Shown: positions 41,949 to 50,890 of the stretch, piece by piece
Position numbering within the stretch: position 1 is the first letter of the stretch
Layout of the letters: each line of letters opens with the position of its first letter
Origin: Desulfobacterium sp.
GTDB lineage: Bacteria > Desulfobacterota > Desulfobacteria > Desulfobacterales > Desulfobacteraceae
Assembly: GCA_016342325.1 (NCBI GenBank)
Contig: JAEINR010000019.1
Span: 1 to 64,000, forward strand
DNA: 64,000 nt
Reading direction: 5' to 3'
Notes under the pieces: model-generated
Seen by the model: the letters and a program-made list of their open reading frames with translations, nothing else
Told to the model about the DNA's origin: nothing
Databases searched by the model: none
Translations under genes and position numbers: made by a program

Positions 41949-42830
41949 TTATATGAGTCTGTTCATGGTGTCATTGATATACGATGTCACGTTTTTCCAT
42001 ACGTTTTGTACGGCCTTTGAGGCAGGCCCCTGGGAAAATTCCACCAGGCTTTTGCCCGCGTTCATGGAGGCGGTCACCTCCCGGTCAAAGGGAATTTCCC
42101 CGGCAAACTTAATGTTGTTTTCCCTGGCAAATTCTTTCATGAGATCCGCCTTCTCCTGGTTCAGGTCGGCCTTGTTGATGCAGAGGAAGGCCGGGACCCT
42201 CATCTGATCTGCCAGGCGCTTTACCCGTTCCATGTCGTGCATTCCCGACATGGACGGCTCGGTGACGATGAGTACCCCATCGGCATTGGTGATGGATGCG
42301 ATCACAGGACACCCGATGCCGGGCGGTCCGTCAACGATGATCATGGGAATGTCGTTCTCTTTTGCGATCTCCCGGGCCTGCTGGCGGAGCTGGCTCACGA
42401 GCATGCCTGAGTTTTCCTGGGCGATGCCAAGTTTGGCATGGACCATGGGACCGTTTGGGGTGGTGGAGAGAAAACGCTCTCCGCAGGTCTGCTGTTCAAA
42501 GGTGATGGCGTCCATTGGACAATAGTGGACGCAGACCCCGCACCCTTCACAGGCAATGGCGTCCACGATGAAATCGGTGGAGATGGCGTCGAACTGGCAC
42601 CGCTCCAGGCACTCTCCGCATTCGGTGCAGATCACAGGATCGATCTCGGCAAGTCTTCCGCCGAGAAAGTTCTCCTTTTGGATCGTGGTGTGGGGAAGGG
42701 TGAGAAAGAGGTTGGCGGCGTCCACATCCGCGTCAACCACGACCCTGTTGGCTGCAAGGAAGGCAAAGGCGGCGGTCACGCTTGTCTTGCCGGTGCCACC
42801 CTTACCGCTTATGATGGTGAGTTCCTTCAT
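41949..42830 (-). CDS. MinD/Mrp-type ATPase with two inserted [4Fe-4S] ferredoxin clusters (ORP complex type)
   Basis: 293 residues. A deviant Walker A, ISGKGGTGKTSVT, is at residues 7-19. A ferredoxin insert carries CTECGECLERC and CEGCGVCVHYC with trailing CP motifs (two [4Fe-4S] clusters) near 68-110. IIVDGPPGIGCPV is the Walker B/switch region. This is the ATPase type encoded with orange protein in Desulfovibrio. Its start overlaps the paralogous ATPase stop by four bases, so the two likely form a heterodimer. Role in cluster assembly or cell division is proposed for the family. Confidence 0.9.
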   Translation of the reverse strand: MKELTIISGKGGTGKTSVTAAFAFLAANRVVVDADVDAANLFLTLPHTTIQKENFLGGRLAEIDPVICTECGECLERCQFDAISTDFIVDAIACEGCGVCVHYCPMDAITFEQQTCGERFLSTTPNGPMVHAKLGIAQENSGMLVSQLRQQAREIAKENDIPMIIVDGPPGIGCPVIASITNADGVLIVTEPSMSGMHDMERVKRLADQMRVPAFLCINKADLNQEKADLMKEFARENNIKFAGEIPFDREVTASMNAGKSLVEFSQGPASKAVQNVWKNVTSYINDTMNRLI

Positions 42831-43687
42831 TTTCTCTCCCCCCCTTTGTCCGCTTTTTCCATCAGTGTTGAAAATAGTTCCGTGAAGCGGAGGCGCATTT
42901 CAGGAATCTCGTCCACCAGCAGCAACCCTTTGGAGCAGACGGCCGCAGCCTCCCGGGTGAAGGGCAGTCGTGCCAGGATCTCGATTCCCTCCCTGGCTGC
43001 ATAGTCATCGATCACCCGTGACTTGCCGTCATCCCTGTTGATGACAATGGCCATGGGAACATCAAGTTTCTTCAAGGCCTCCACGGTGAGGGCAAGGTCG
43101 TTGAGCCCAAAGGGGGTGGGTTCGGCAACCAGCAGGGCAAAATCGGAGTGCCTGAGGGCTGCCACGGCAGGACAGGAAGTGCCGGGAGGACCGTCAACAA
43201 AGGAAATCGCTTTGGGGTTGATCCGTGCTTTGACCTTCTCTATCAGGGGCGGGGACATGGCCTCTCCCACCCTCAGTTCTCCCCAGGTGAGGGGGATGCC
43301 GGCGCTGTTGGTTCCCTGGATGAGATCCCCCAGTACCCGTGATGATGCCGTGATGGCGTTTTCCGGGCAGACCATCTCGCACCCCCTGCAGGAATGGCAC
43401 ATCTCCGGAAAGGTCATCACTTTTTTAGCGATGGTGGTGATGGCCGAGAACTGGCAGATCTTTTCGCACGCCTTGCACAGGGTGCATTTATCCATGTCAA
43501 CCTCGGGCACCATGGTCGATATGGGTTCTTTTGAACAATTTTCAGGTTTGAGAAAAATGTGGGAGTTGGGCTCTTCAACATCGCAGTCAAAGACCTGAAC
43601 CCCGGCGCCAGGGGCGCATGCGGCAAGGTTGACAGTGACGGTGGTTTTACCGGTTCCCCCTTTTCCGCTGGCTATGGTGACGATCAT
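42827..43687 (-). CDS. MinD/Mrp-type ATPase with two inserted [4Fe-4S] ferredoxin clusters (first gene of operon)
   Basis: 286 residues from ATG 43687 (AAGGA seven bases upstream). TIASGKGGTGKTTVTVNLAA is the deviant Walker A, and CTLCKACEKIC plus CHSCRGCEMVC are the two [4Fe-4S] motifs. FVDGPPGTSCPAVAALRHSD is the nucleotide switch. It is the promoter-proximal gene of the ORP-like operon, with a perfect palindrome overlapping its probable transcription start. A four-base overlap links it to the next ATPase. Confidence 0.9.
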   Translation of the reverse strand: MIVTIASGKGGTGKTTVTVNLAACAPGAGVQVFDCDVEEPNSHIFLKPENCSKEPISTMVPEVDMDKCTLCKACEKICQFSAITTIAKKVMTFPEMCHSCRGCEMVCPENAITASSRVLGDLIQGTNSAGIPLTWGELRVGEAMSPPLIEKVKARINPKAISFVDGPPGTSCPAVAALRHSDFALLVAEPTPFGLNDLALTVEALKKLDVPMAIVINRDDGKSRVIDDYAAREGIEILARLPFTREAAAVCSKGLLLVDEIPEMRLRFTELFSTLMEKADKGGERK

Positions 43688-43713
43688 GTCGTTATCCTTC
43701 CATCGTGGGTAAG

Positions 43714-43741
43714 TGAGCATATACTCGTAAGTATATGCTCA
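43714..43741. promoter_or_regulatory. Perfect 28-base palindromic operator of the ORP-like operon
   Basis: Arms TGAGCATATACT and AGTATATGCTCA (12 bases each) around the centre CGTA. On the minus strand it begins three bases beyond the -10 TATAAT, so it covers the probable transcription start of the ATPase/ORP-like operon. This is a classic repressor arrangement; the regulator is not encoded in the window. Confidence 0.75.
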
Positions 43742-43770
43742 TAATTATATCAGTATGGGTTGTCTGTCAA
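43742..43770 (-). promoter_or_regulatory. Promoter of the ORP-like operon
   Basis: On the minus strand TTGACA (43770-43765) and TATAAT (43749-43744) are perfect hexamers, separated by a short 15-base spacer. The short spacer suggests a promoter that needs activation or DNA twist, next to the palindromic operator. Confidence 0.55.
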
Positions 43771-43788
43771 GTATCAAATGCAGGCACA

Positions 43789-43817
43789 TTGACTTTGGGC
43801 TCAAATTTTTATATGAA
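43789..43817 (+). promoter_or_regulatory. Promoter for the YkgJ gene
   Basis: TTGACT at 43789-43794 and TATGAA at 43812-43817 with a 17-base spacer, 35 bases before the ATG at 43853. Confidence 0.5.
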
Positions 43818-43852
43818 TGCCTAAAACAATTTGAAATTCTAAGGAGTGTGGA

Positions 43853-44638
43853 ATGAATACAGAGAATGATAACGATAACCCCTCGGCAATAATGCCGGTG
43901 CAGATGAGCTACAACACCAAGTTCAAGTTTGATTGTCACAAGGGCGTCAAGTGCTTTACAAAGTGCTGCCGGGGCATCGACATCATGCTGACCCCCTATG
44001 ATATCCTGACCATGCGAAAGCGGCTTGAGCTTTCTTCGGAAGAGTTTCTGGCCATCTTTACCGACCTGAAGCTTCTGGAAAAGGGAGACCTTCCCATTGT
44101 GACCATGAAGCTTCTGGACGATGACCAGCGCTCCTGCCCCTTTGTCAGGGACGAGCAGGGCTGCATTATCTATGAGGACAGGCCCACCACCTGCCGGTAT
44201 TATCCCCTGGGTGTGGGGTCCTTGAGCTATGCCGAAGATCCGGGCAATTCCGACGAGTTCTTTTTCACCGTCAAGGAAGATCACTGCCTGGGCTTTGAGG
44301 AGGACAAAGAGTGGACCGTTGCCGAGTGGCGGGAGGACCAGGGCGTCGACCTGAGGGATAAGGTCAATGCCGGATGGACCGACCTTATTGTGAGAAAAAA
44401 ATCGCTTCCGGCAAGCCTCATGTTGACCGAGCAGAGCAAGCAGATGTTCTTTCTTGCCTGTTATAACATCGACAAGTTCCGGACCTTTGTTTTTGAAAGT
44501 TCCTTTCTTGAGAAGTATACGGTGGATGCCGCAAGGATCGAGGAGATTCGGGAGGATGATGTGAAGCTGCTTCAGTTCGGCTTTGACTGGATGAAGACCG
44601 TTCTGTTCGATGAAGGTGACATCAGGCCGAAAAAATAG
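43853..44638 (+). CDS. YkgJ-family cysteine-cluster protein (divergent from the ORP-like operon)
   Basis: 261 residues from ATG 43853 (AAGGAG upstream). The cluster motif FDCHKGVKCFTKCCRGIDI near residues 24-42, and CPFVRDEQGCIIYEDRPTTC near 97-116, give the YkgJ Cys set; DHCLGF adds another Cys. The rest is a helical C-terminal domain (QMFFLACYNIDKFRTFVFES). Function unknown; family members occur widely in sulfate reducers. It is transcribed away from the ORP-like operon across a 165-base promoter region that contains the palindrome. Confidence 0.8.
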   Translation: MNTENDNDNPSAIMPVQMSYNTKFKFDCHKGVKCFTKCCRGIDIMLTPYDILTMRKRLELSSEEFLAIFTDLKLLEKGDLPIVTMKLLDDDQRSCPFVRDEQGCIIYEDRPTTCRYYPLGVGSLSYAEDPGNSDEFFFTVKEDHCLGFEEDKEWTVAEWREDQGVDLRDKVNAGWTDLIVRKKSLPASLMLTEQSKQMFFLACYNIDKFRTFVFESSFLEKYTVDAARIEEIREDDVKLLQFGFDWMKTVLFDEGDIRPKK

Positions 44639-44699
44639 GGTGAATCGCCACCAAAAGGTCAGGAAAATCAGGGCTCTTTTGTTTGTTATTTTAAGATAG

Positions 44700-44726
44700 G
44701 GATCCGGGGGGAGCGCTCCCGGATCC
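44700..44726. terminator. Hairpin between convergent YkgJ and dapA-like genes
   Basis: A 9-bp perfect stem (GGATCCGGG / CCCGGATCC) encloses an 9-base loop; an inner pairing GGAGCGCTCC adds stability. It lies between the stops at 44638 and 44749. Confidence 0.7.
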
Positions 44727-44748
44727 TTAGTTCGTTTTGGGTCGAAAC

Positions 44749-45786
44749 TTACTCGTAGTCGTACCAGAGACCGTTTCTGTAATCCGGATTATTCAGCCGC
44801 TCTTCAATGTCCACATGGAAGAACTCGGCCAGGGGGGCGAAGATTTCAGGATTGTTCGCCTGGACCTGTTTGGCGGCCTTGATAACCACCTCCAACCCCT
44901 GTTTTGTCATCTTGCCCATGGGGGGTCTGCATCCGCCTGCCGGCATGCCCAGGATCTGCATCAATGTCTTGAGGGCAAGGGGGTTTCTGGCCCTGCACGT
45001 CACTTTGCCAAGGGGAGAGGTTTCGGTGGTGGTGACCGTGACAAGTCCCAGGAGCGGGGAGAGAGCCTTCTGGATTTTCTCGGCCGCCTCTGTTTTTCCC
45101 TGGTCCAGGAGCATGACAAGGTCAGCCATGGCCTTGGGCGCCAGGTTGGACATGACGGAAAATCCGCCTGCGGCCTTGATGGCAGGATCCGTCATCATTT
45201 CAAACACCAGGGCGTCATCTCCGGACATGATGATGAAGTCGTTGCCGCAGCATTCCCGGGTCCGCCGCATGTTGTCGAGATCGCCGGTGGCTTCCTTTAC
45301 CGTGGTGATGTTGGTGAAGTTCCGTGCGGCCAGGGCAAGGTCTTCGGGCAAGAGCTGTGCGCCGGTTCTTCCCGGGATGATGTAGGAGATGATCTTCATG
45401 TCGGGAAACGCCTTTGCAACCGGCTCGATATATTCCCGGCGGATCTCAAGGGAGCTTGGACCATTATAATAGGGATCCACCAGGAGTACGGCGTCGGCCC
45501 CAGCCTTGGATGCGTGGCGCACCGCCTCCAGGGCTTCCCGGGTGTTGTTGCTGCCCGTTCCTGCGATGCAGAGGCACTTGCCTTTGGAACCCTTGGCAAC
45601 ATCGGCAATGACCCGGTTGTGCTCTTCCCATTTAAGGGTCGGGCTTTCCCCGGTGGTTCCTGCGGCAAGGATTCCGGTTATACCGTTTTCGATCTGAAAT
45701 CTGATGAGCTGATCGAGTCCGTCGGTGTCAAGTTCTCCATTGCCGGTGAATGGCGTTACCAAGGCCGTATAGCATCCTGTCTTCAT
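44749..45786 (-). CDS. dapA: Dihydrodipicolinate synthase-family aldolase
   Basis: 345 residues from ATG 45786 (AGGGAG upstream). The TIM-barrel pattern is clear: AAGTTGESPTL at ~41-51, LLVDPYYNG at ~101-109, SYIIPGRTG with Tyr135, and TTVKEATGD with the Schiff-base Lys164. It is about 45 residues longer than typical DapA (~295); the extra C-terminal part ends FFHVDIEERLNNPDYRNGLW. Possible activities are 4-hydroxy-tetrahydrodipicolinate synthase (lysine and meso-DAP route) or a related pyruvate aldolase. The Asn of the usual YNxPGRT is Ile here, so a paralogue is possible. Confidence 0.85.
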   Translation of the reverse strand: MKTGCYTALVTPFTGNGELDTDGLDQLIRFQIENGITGILAAGTTGESPTLKWEEHNRVIADVAKGSKGKCLCIAGTGSNNTREALEAVRHASKAGADAVLLVDPYYNGPSSLEIRREYIEPVAKAFPDMKIISYIIPGRTGAQLLPEDLALAARNFTNITTVKEATGDLDNMRRTRECCGNDFIIMSGDDALVFEMMTDPAIKAAGGFSVMSNLAPKAMADLVMLLDQGKTEAAEKIQKALSPLLGLVTVTTTETSPLGKVTCRARNPLALKTLMQILGMPAGGCRPPMGKMTKQGLEVVIKAAKQVQANNPEIFAPLAEFFHVDIEERLNNPDYRNGLWYDYE

Positions 45787-45990
45787 AAAAAGCTCCCTGT
45801 GGATTATGGTGTGTGTCATATTTTTTTTGAACGTGTAAGCCTCTTTGTGGCTCTGTTTAACCAGTACTTGCTACCATATGTGGGGACGCAGTTCAACCTC
45901 TTTTCCCTTGACACCTTGGCTTGTAAAAAATAATATAAACGGATTTAATATTTAGCTTGAATAAAAGCCGTCATAAATAAGGATTGATCC

Positions 45991-46653
45991 ATGGGAAATA
46001 CAGCAAGACCACAAAATGCGGAAGCGTATATTGCCAACTTACGTGCACAGCTGACCGAGAACAGCGAGTGCGGAAACTCCCACTATAATCTGGCCGTTGC
46101 CCTCATGGGTCAGCAGGAGTACGATTTGGCCGAGCAGGCCCTTCACGATGCCGTGGACTGCAGTCCCAACCTGGCCGAGGCCTATGTCCTTCTTGGGGGC
46201 ATCTGTCTCCAGAGAAACGATATGGAAGGGTGTCTCCGGTACAACCGTGGTGCGACCAAGGCAAGGGCAGGTTTTGCCGAAGGGTATGCCAATATCGGTT
46301 TTGTGATGCTCCAGTTGATTGACGGCAAAAATGCCAAGGACGATGAAGAGAAACTCGACATGGCCATTAAGAATTTGAGAAAGGCCATTGTTCACAATAC
46401 CAACTTTGTACAGGCCTATGCCACCCTGGGCAATGCCTACTACATGAAGGGGCTGATTGACGAAGGGATCAAGGCAAATCTTGAAGCGATCAAGATTCAT
46501 CCTGACTTTCCCATCGCCCACAACAACCTTGCGGTGGGCTATCTCCAGACAGAGGAGTATGCCAAGGCCGTCGAGCATTGTGACAAGGCAGAAGCACAGG
46601 GGTTCGAGATCGCTGAAGGCCTGAAAAAAGAACTTGCCCCCCACAGGCAATAG
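45991..46653 (+). CDS. TPR-repeat protein upstream of dsrAB
   Basis: 220 residues composed of about five tetratricopeptide repeats: NSHYNLAVALMGQQEYDLAE, PNLAEAYVLLGGICLQRNDM, FAEGYANIGFVMLQLIDGKN, FVQAYATLGNAYYMKGLIDE and IAHNNLAVGYLQTEEYAKAV. No signal peptide, so a cytoplasmic scaffold. Its stop abuts the GTG of the next gene, so the pair is co-translated. The position just before the sulfite reductase operon suggests a role in Dsr assembly or regulation, which is inference. Confidence 0.85.
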   Translation: MGNTARPQNAEAYIANLRAQLTENSECGNSHYNLAVALMGQQEYDLAEQALHDAVDCSPNLAEAYVLLGGICLQRNDMEGCLRYNRGATKARAGFAEGYANIGFVMLQLIDGKNAKDDEEKLDMAIKNLRKAIVHNTNFVQAYATLGNAYYMKGLIDEGIKANLEAIKIHPDFPIAHNNLAVGYLQTEEYAKAVEHCDKAEAQGFEIAEGLKKELAPHRQ

Positions 46654-47829
46654 GTGAACCTCCTGACTCAGGATTTCACATATCGCATGGCAGGGGTGGC
46701 CGGAGCCCTCGATGCAGAATCGCGCCTCTGGAATCTTCCCCTGGAGGCGGATTCCCCTTCCTTTCTCCTGTCCCATTTCTTTGAATCGGCCACCGCCTTT
46801 ATTAAACAGGACGATTACAGGGGCCTGCGCCAGGGGTTGTTCTTTTACGACCGGGAGGACACCCCGCTTTCGGAGATCTCTTCCATCGAGATTTGCCTTG
46901 AAAAGCACGGCGCTTTTTACCATCCCGCCCGGGTTTCAGTGTTTCTTGCATCAAAAGACGTTCTGCTCTTTGTTCTGAATACGGCTGTTTCAGATTCGGG
47001 GCGTGGCGTCATGGATTCCGAAGCAAGGGCCCTTTTACGGCTTGCCCGGGAGGTCCCTGAAGTGCCGCTTCCCCGGGTCTTTTCCGCCGGACAGGTCACC
47101 ACCAAAGCGGGGGAAGCCGGTTTTTTTCTGGCCCAGTGGTTTGAGGGATTCCTCGAGTTTCACATCACGGGCTCCCCGGAATCCCGACGCCTGGATCTCT
47201 GGGAGAGCGACGGCACCACCATTCCTGTTGAGTCGCCCGGCTATTTTGTCCTCTATGAACAGGCTGCCGAGATTCTCACCCGGCTCTACAATCTTGAAAC
47301 CTATGAGCAGGTGTTCCCCTGGCACCATGCAGCAGGGGATTTTGTGGCAAAACCCCTGGACAAGGGGTTTGACCTTCGCCTCATCACCGTGAGAAATTAC
47401 GACTCCATGATAGGAATCGCCGGCGAATCCGGCGATGTTGACATGGACGGGATCAACAGGGCTCTCTTTCTGTTTTTTCTCAACCTAGGCTTGAGAATGC
47501 GCCTGGACAGGATCGACGGCACCGAGGACTTCTGCCTGGTCGACCCCGGTGTCGTACCCCATGTGGTTACCGGTTTTTTCAAGGGGCTTCAATCAAAACG
47601 CCTGGGGACCATGGCAGGAGCCGACCTCTGCCAAAGCTTCGTTGATTTCACCAATGAATTGGACCCGGGTGAACTGATGGAAGTCCTTGAGATGACGATC
47701 GCTTCTTACAATCCTTCGGCCCCCGAGATCCCTCTGATTCAAAGGGAACTTGTCGCCCACAGTGAAATGCTGGTGTCACAACTGGGGAAAATGGGGAAAA
47801 AGAGCTTTTTTATTGACAAGGCTTTTTAG
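46654..47829 (+). CDS. Protein of unknown function with possible kinase-like fold, upstream of dsrAB
   Basis: 391 residues from GTG 46654, immediately after the TPR stop. I do not recognise a family with confidence. FPWHHAAGDFVAKPLDKG near residues ~224-241 faintly recalls the catalytic HGDLH loop of aminoglycoside-phosphotransferase-like kinases, and CLVDPGVVPHVVTGF could stand for the following DxD-like site. LYEQAAEILTRLYNLETYEQ precedes it as in such kinases. No export signal. It ends 192 bases before dsrA. Confidence 0.65.
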   Translation: MNLLTQDFTYRMAGVAGALDAESRLWNLPLEADSPSFLLSHFFESATAFIKQDDYRGLRQGLFFYDREDTPLSEISSIEICLEKHGAFYHPARVSVFLASKDVLLFVLNTAVSDSGRGVMDSEARALLRLAREVPEVPLPRVFSAGQVTTKAGEAGFFLAQWFEGFLEFHITGSPESRRLDLWESDGTTIPVESPGYFVLYEQAAEILTRLYNLETYEQVFPWHHAAGDFVAKPLDKGFDLRLITVRNYDSMIGIAGESGDVDMDGINRALFLFFLNLGLRMRLDRIDGTEDFCLVDPGVVPHVVTGFFKGLQSKRLGTMAGADLCQSFVDFTNELDPGELMEVLEMTIASYNPSAPEIPLIQRELVAHSEMLVSQLGKMGKKSFFIDKAF

Positions 47830-48021
47830 AAATTTTATAGGAGCTCTAATAATCTGAAAGAACAGTGCATCATCATACTGTGAAAATTTGGTGGTCTTCA
47901 AGGCCATCTTTGGAGATAGCTGTGAGGTAAGACTATTGATTGAAACGACGTCCACCCCTGTTAAGCAGGAAGACTTTTTTCATCAAGAGAATGTAATTTA
48001 ACTATTAACGGAGGTAAGTAA

Positions 48022-49347
48022 ATGGCAAAACATGAAACTCCTTTATTGGATCAGCTTGAGTCTGGTCCATGGCCGAGTTTTGTCTCTGACATGAAGCAGC
48101 AGGCCGAAGTCCGAGCAAAAAATGAAGCAAATGTGGAATTTCAGATTCCCCAAGATTGTGTGGATGATCTCCTTGGTGTTCTGGAGCTTTCCTTTAAGCA
48201 CGGACGTACCCATTGGAAGCATGGTGGTATCGTAGGTGTTTTCGGTTACGGCGGTGGTGTTATCGGTCGTTACTGCGATCAGCCCAAATTGTTCCCCGGT
48301 GTTGAGCATTTTCATACAATGCGTGTTAACCAGCCTGCTGGTAAATACTACACCTCGGAATATCTCAGGCAGATTACTAAGATCTGGGACATGAGGGGTT
48401 CCGGCATGACAAACATGCATGGCGCCACAGGCGATATCATTCTCCTGGGTACCACGACTCCCCAGCTCGAAGAGGTTTTCTATGAGCTGACCCACAACAT
48501 GAACCAGGATCTGGGTGGTTCAGGTTCCAACCTGAGAACTCCGGCCGACTGCCTTGGTAGCTCCCGTTGCGAGTACTCCTGCTACGACACCAATGCGCTG
48601 GTTCATTTCCTGACCAACGAGTTCCAGGATGAGCTCCATCGTCCTGCGTTCCCCTACAAGTTCAAGTTCAAGCTTGATGGTTGCCCCAATGGCTGTGTTG
48701 CTTCCATCGCTCGTTCTGACATGTCCTTCATCGGTACCTGGAAGGATGATATCAAGATCGACCAGGATGCCGTGAACAAGTACATCGAGTGTGATGCGGG
48801 TTATCCTGCAAACGCCGGCGCTCATAAAGACCGCGATTGGGGCCCCTTTGACATCCAGAAAGAGGTCATCGGCCTTTGTCCCACTGGCTGCATGAAGATG
48901 AACGGCAAAGAGCTTGAGATCGACAATTCAAACTGTACCCGCTGCATGCATTGCATCAACACCATGCCAAGGGCTCTCAAGATTGGTGATGTGAGAGGAT
49001 GTTCCATCCTCGTAGGCGCCAAGGCGCCTATCCTTGATGGCGCTCAGATGGGTTCTCTGCTGGTTCCCTTTATCGAAGTCAATCCTGAAAACGATTACGA
49101 AGCTCTCACAGATGTTATCGAGAACGTATGGGATTGGTGGATGGAAGAGGGCAAGAACCGTGAGCGTCTTGGTGAGCTGATTATGCGCCAGGGCTTCCAG
49201 AAAATCCTTGAGGTTACTGGTATCAAGGCTCAGCCCCAGCATGTTGCATACCCCAGGACCAACCCCTACATCTTCTGGAAAGAAGATGAAGTAGAGGGTG
49301 GCTGGGAGCGCGACGTTGTTGAATACAGAAAACATCACCTGAGATAA
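48022..49347 (+). CDS. dsrA: Dissimilatory sulfite reductase, alpha subunit
   Basis: 441 residues. The siroheme-[4Fe-4S] ligand Cys of DsrA are present: Cys177 and Cys183 (CLGSSRC), then Cys221 and Cys225 (GCPNGC). The ferredoxin domain has CPTGC followed by [27 protein letters not shown] is the conserved N-terminal block. Together with DsrB it forms the alpha2beta2 enzyme that reduces sulfite in the cytoplasm, the last step of sulfate respiration. ATG 48022 follows GGAGG. Codon usage is biased (GGT, CGT, AAG), unlike neighbours, as expected for a very highly expressed gene. dsrB follows 16 bases later. Confidence 0.98.
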   Translation: MAKHETPLLDQLESGPWPSFVSDMKQQAEVRAKNEANVEFQIPQDCVDDLLGVLELSFKHGRTHWKHGGIVGVFGYGGGVIGRYCDQPKLFPGVEHFHTMRVNQPAGKYYTSEYLRQITKIWDMRGSGMTNMHGATGDIILLGTTTPQLEEVFYELTHNMNQDLGGSGSNLRTPADCLGSSRCEYSCYDTNALVHFLTNEFQDELHRPAFPYKFKFKLDGCPNGCVASIARSDMSFIGTWKDDIKIDQDAVNKYIECDAGYPANAGAHKDRDWGPFDIQKEVIGLCPTGCMKMNGKELEIDNSNCTRCMHCINTMPRALKIGDVRGCSILVGAKAPILDGAQMGSLLVPFIEVNPENDYEALTDVIENVWDWWMEEGKNRERLGELIMRQGFQKILEVTGIKAQPQHVAYPRTNPYIFWKEDEVEGGWERDVVEYRKHHLR

Positions 49348-49363
49348 GGGAGGGAGAATAACA

Positions 49364-50512
49364 ATGGCATTTATATCATCTGGATACAATCCAGCGAAAC
49401 CGATGGAAAACAGAATCTCTGACATCGGTCCGCGACATTTTGAAGAGTTCTACCCTGAAGTGATCAAGAAGAATAAGGGTAAATGGACACATCATGAGAT
49501 CCTTGAGTCTGGCGTACTGGTTCATGTTTCCGAGACCGGCGACGAGGTTTATACCGTTCGTTGCGGTGGCGCTCGACTCATGGGTACTGCCCATATCAAC
49601 GAGATCTGTGACATTGCTGACAAGCATTGTGACGGACACCTTCGTTTCACCACTCGTAACAACATCGAGTTCATGGTTGATTCAAAGGACAAGGTCGAGC
49701 CCCTCATGAACGACCTTAAGAGCCGTAAATTCCCCGGTGGAAGCCAGAAATTCCCCATCGGCGGAACCGGCGCTGGTATCACCAACATCGTTCATACCCA
49801 GGGTTGGCTCCATTGCCACACCCCTGCCACCGATGCTTCCGGTACGGTAAAGGCAACCATGGATGAGCTTTTTGACGATTTCCAGAGCATGAAGCTTCCT
49901 GCACACCTCAGGGTGTCCATGGCATGCTGCCTCAACATGTGCGGCGCCGTTCACTGCTCTGACATCGCCATCCTCGGTTACCATAGAAAGCCCCCAATGC
50001 TTGATCATGAGTACCTTGACAAGCTTTGCGAGATCCCCCTTGCTGTTTCTTCATGCCCCACCGCTGCCATCAAGCCTGCCAAGGTAACCCTTGCTAATGG
50101 CGAAGAGGTTAAGTCTGTTGCAGTAAAGAACGAGCGTTGCATGTTCTGTGGTAACTGCTACACCATGTGCCCCTCAATGCCCCTCGCTGATACAGAAGGT
50201 GATGGTATTGTTCTTATGGCTGGTGGTAAGGTTTCCAACAGAATCAGCGATCCCAAGTTCTCCAAGGTTGTTGTGGCGTTCCTCCCCAACGATATGCCTC
50301 GCTGGCCCTCCATGACAGACGCCATCAACAAGATGGTTAATGCATACTCCAACGGCGCTAACAAGTACGAGCGTCTGGGTGACTGGGCAGAGAGAATCGG
50401 ATGGGAGAAGTTCTTTGAAGTATGTGAGCTTGACTTTACCCACCACCTCATCGATGACTTCCGTCAGCAGGCATACATGTCCTGGCGTCAGTCCACCAAC
50501 TTCAAGTTCTAA
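49364..50512 (+). CDS. dsrB: Dissimilatory sulfite reductase, beta subunit
   Basis: 382 residues. The siroheme-coupled [4Fe-4S] ligands Cys151, Cys188, Cys189 and Cys193 are present ([14 protein letters not shown]). A ferredoxin motif, [12 protein letters not shown], sits near residues 259-270. [11 protein letters not shown] and the central siroheme-binding blocks are intact. The sequence continues the alpha2beta2 sulfite reductase with DsrA. It shares the codon bias of dsrA. An intrinsic terminator lies 38 bases past its stop, before dsrD. Confidence 0.98.
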   Translation: MAFISSGYNPAKPMENRISDIGPRHFEEFYPEVIKKNKGKWTHHEILESGVLVHVSETGDEVYTVRCGGARLMGTAHINEICDIADKHCDGHLRFTTRNNIEFMVDSKDKVEPLMNDLKSRKFPGGSQKFPIGGTGAGITNIVHTQGWLHCHTPATDASGTVKATMDELFDDFQSMKLPAHLRVSMACCLNMCGAVHCSDIAILGYHRKPPMLDHEYLDKLCEIPLAVSSCPTAAIKPAKVTLANGEEVKSVAVKNERCMFCGNCYTMCPSMPLADTEGDGIVLMAGGKVSNRISDPKFSKVVVAFLPNDMPRWPSMTDAINKMVNAYSNGANKYERLGDWAERIGWEKFFEVCELDFTHHLIDDFRQQAYMSWRQSTNFKF

Positions 50513-50550
50513 TTTAAGAACCCGTTGGTGTTGACAGGATAAGATTCAAG

Positions 50551-50592
50551 GCCGGAGCGCGTTTCCATGCGCTCCGGCTGTCACGTTTTTTT
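50551..50592 (+). terminator. Intrinsic terminator between dsrB and dsrD
   Basis: A 10-bp perfect GC-rich stem (GCCGGAGCGC / GCGCTCCGGC) with an 8-base loop is followed within seven bases by a run of seven T. Because dsrD has no obvious new promoter between it and this hairpin, it is probably a leaky terminator that sets a lower dsrD level. Confidence 0.75.
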
Positions 50593-50612
50593 AAATATAT
50601 AGGGGTAACACC

Positions 50613-50870
50613 ATGAGCGATCTTCTCGATAACAAAGAGGAAGCCCAGAAATTAGTCGTAGATTTTCTTACGAAAAAATCAAAAGCCAAGTCCAAATTCT
50701 ACCTTAAGGACTTTTATAAACTTTTCCCCGATGACAAACCCAGGATGATCAAAAAGGTTGTCAACAACATGGTCACCGAGGAGATCCTTGAGTACTGGTC
50801 AAGCGGAAGCACGACCATGTACGGAATCAAGGGTGCTGGAAAGCAGTCTGCCACAGAAGGCGAAGATTAA
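50613..50870 (+). CDS. dsrD: DsrD, small winged-helix protein of dissimilatory sulfite reduction
   Basis: 85 residues. The sequence NKEEAQKLVVDFLTKKSKAK, then SKFYLKDFYKLFPDDKPRMI and KVVNNMVTEEILEYWSSGST, matches DsrD, a small winged-helix protein found only with dsrAB of sulfate and some sulfite reducers; it stimulates DsrAB in biochemical work. ATG 50613 follows AGGGGT. It is located in the canonical dsrA-dsrB-dsrD order, separated from dsrB by a terminator. Confidence 0.95.
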   Translation: MSDLLDNKEEAQKLVVDFLTKKSKAKSKFYLKDFYKLFPDDKPRMIKKVVNNMVTEEILEYWSSGSTTMYGIKGAGKQSATEGED

Positions 50871-50890
50871 CAGGTTCAAGTAATAAAACC

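Noticed and set aside
43688-43852. Sigma54 promoter for the ORP-like operon, as in Desulfovibrio
   Set aside because: No TGGC-N-TTGC type pair seen on the minus strand; a TTGACA/TATAAT pair is present instead.
44737-45933. Long open frame antisense to the dapA-like gene
   Set aside because: TIM-barrel motifs and catalytic Lys on the minus strand make that the coding strand.
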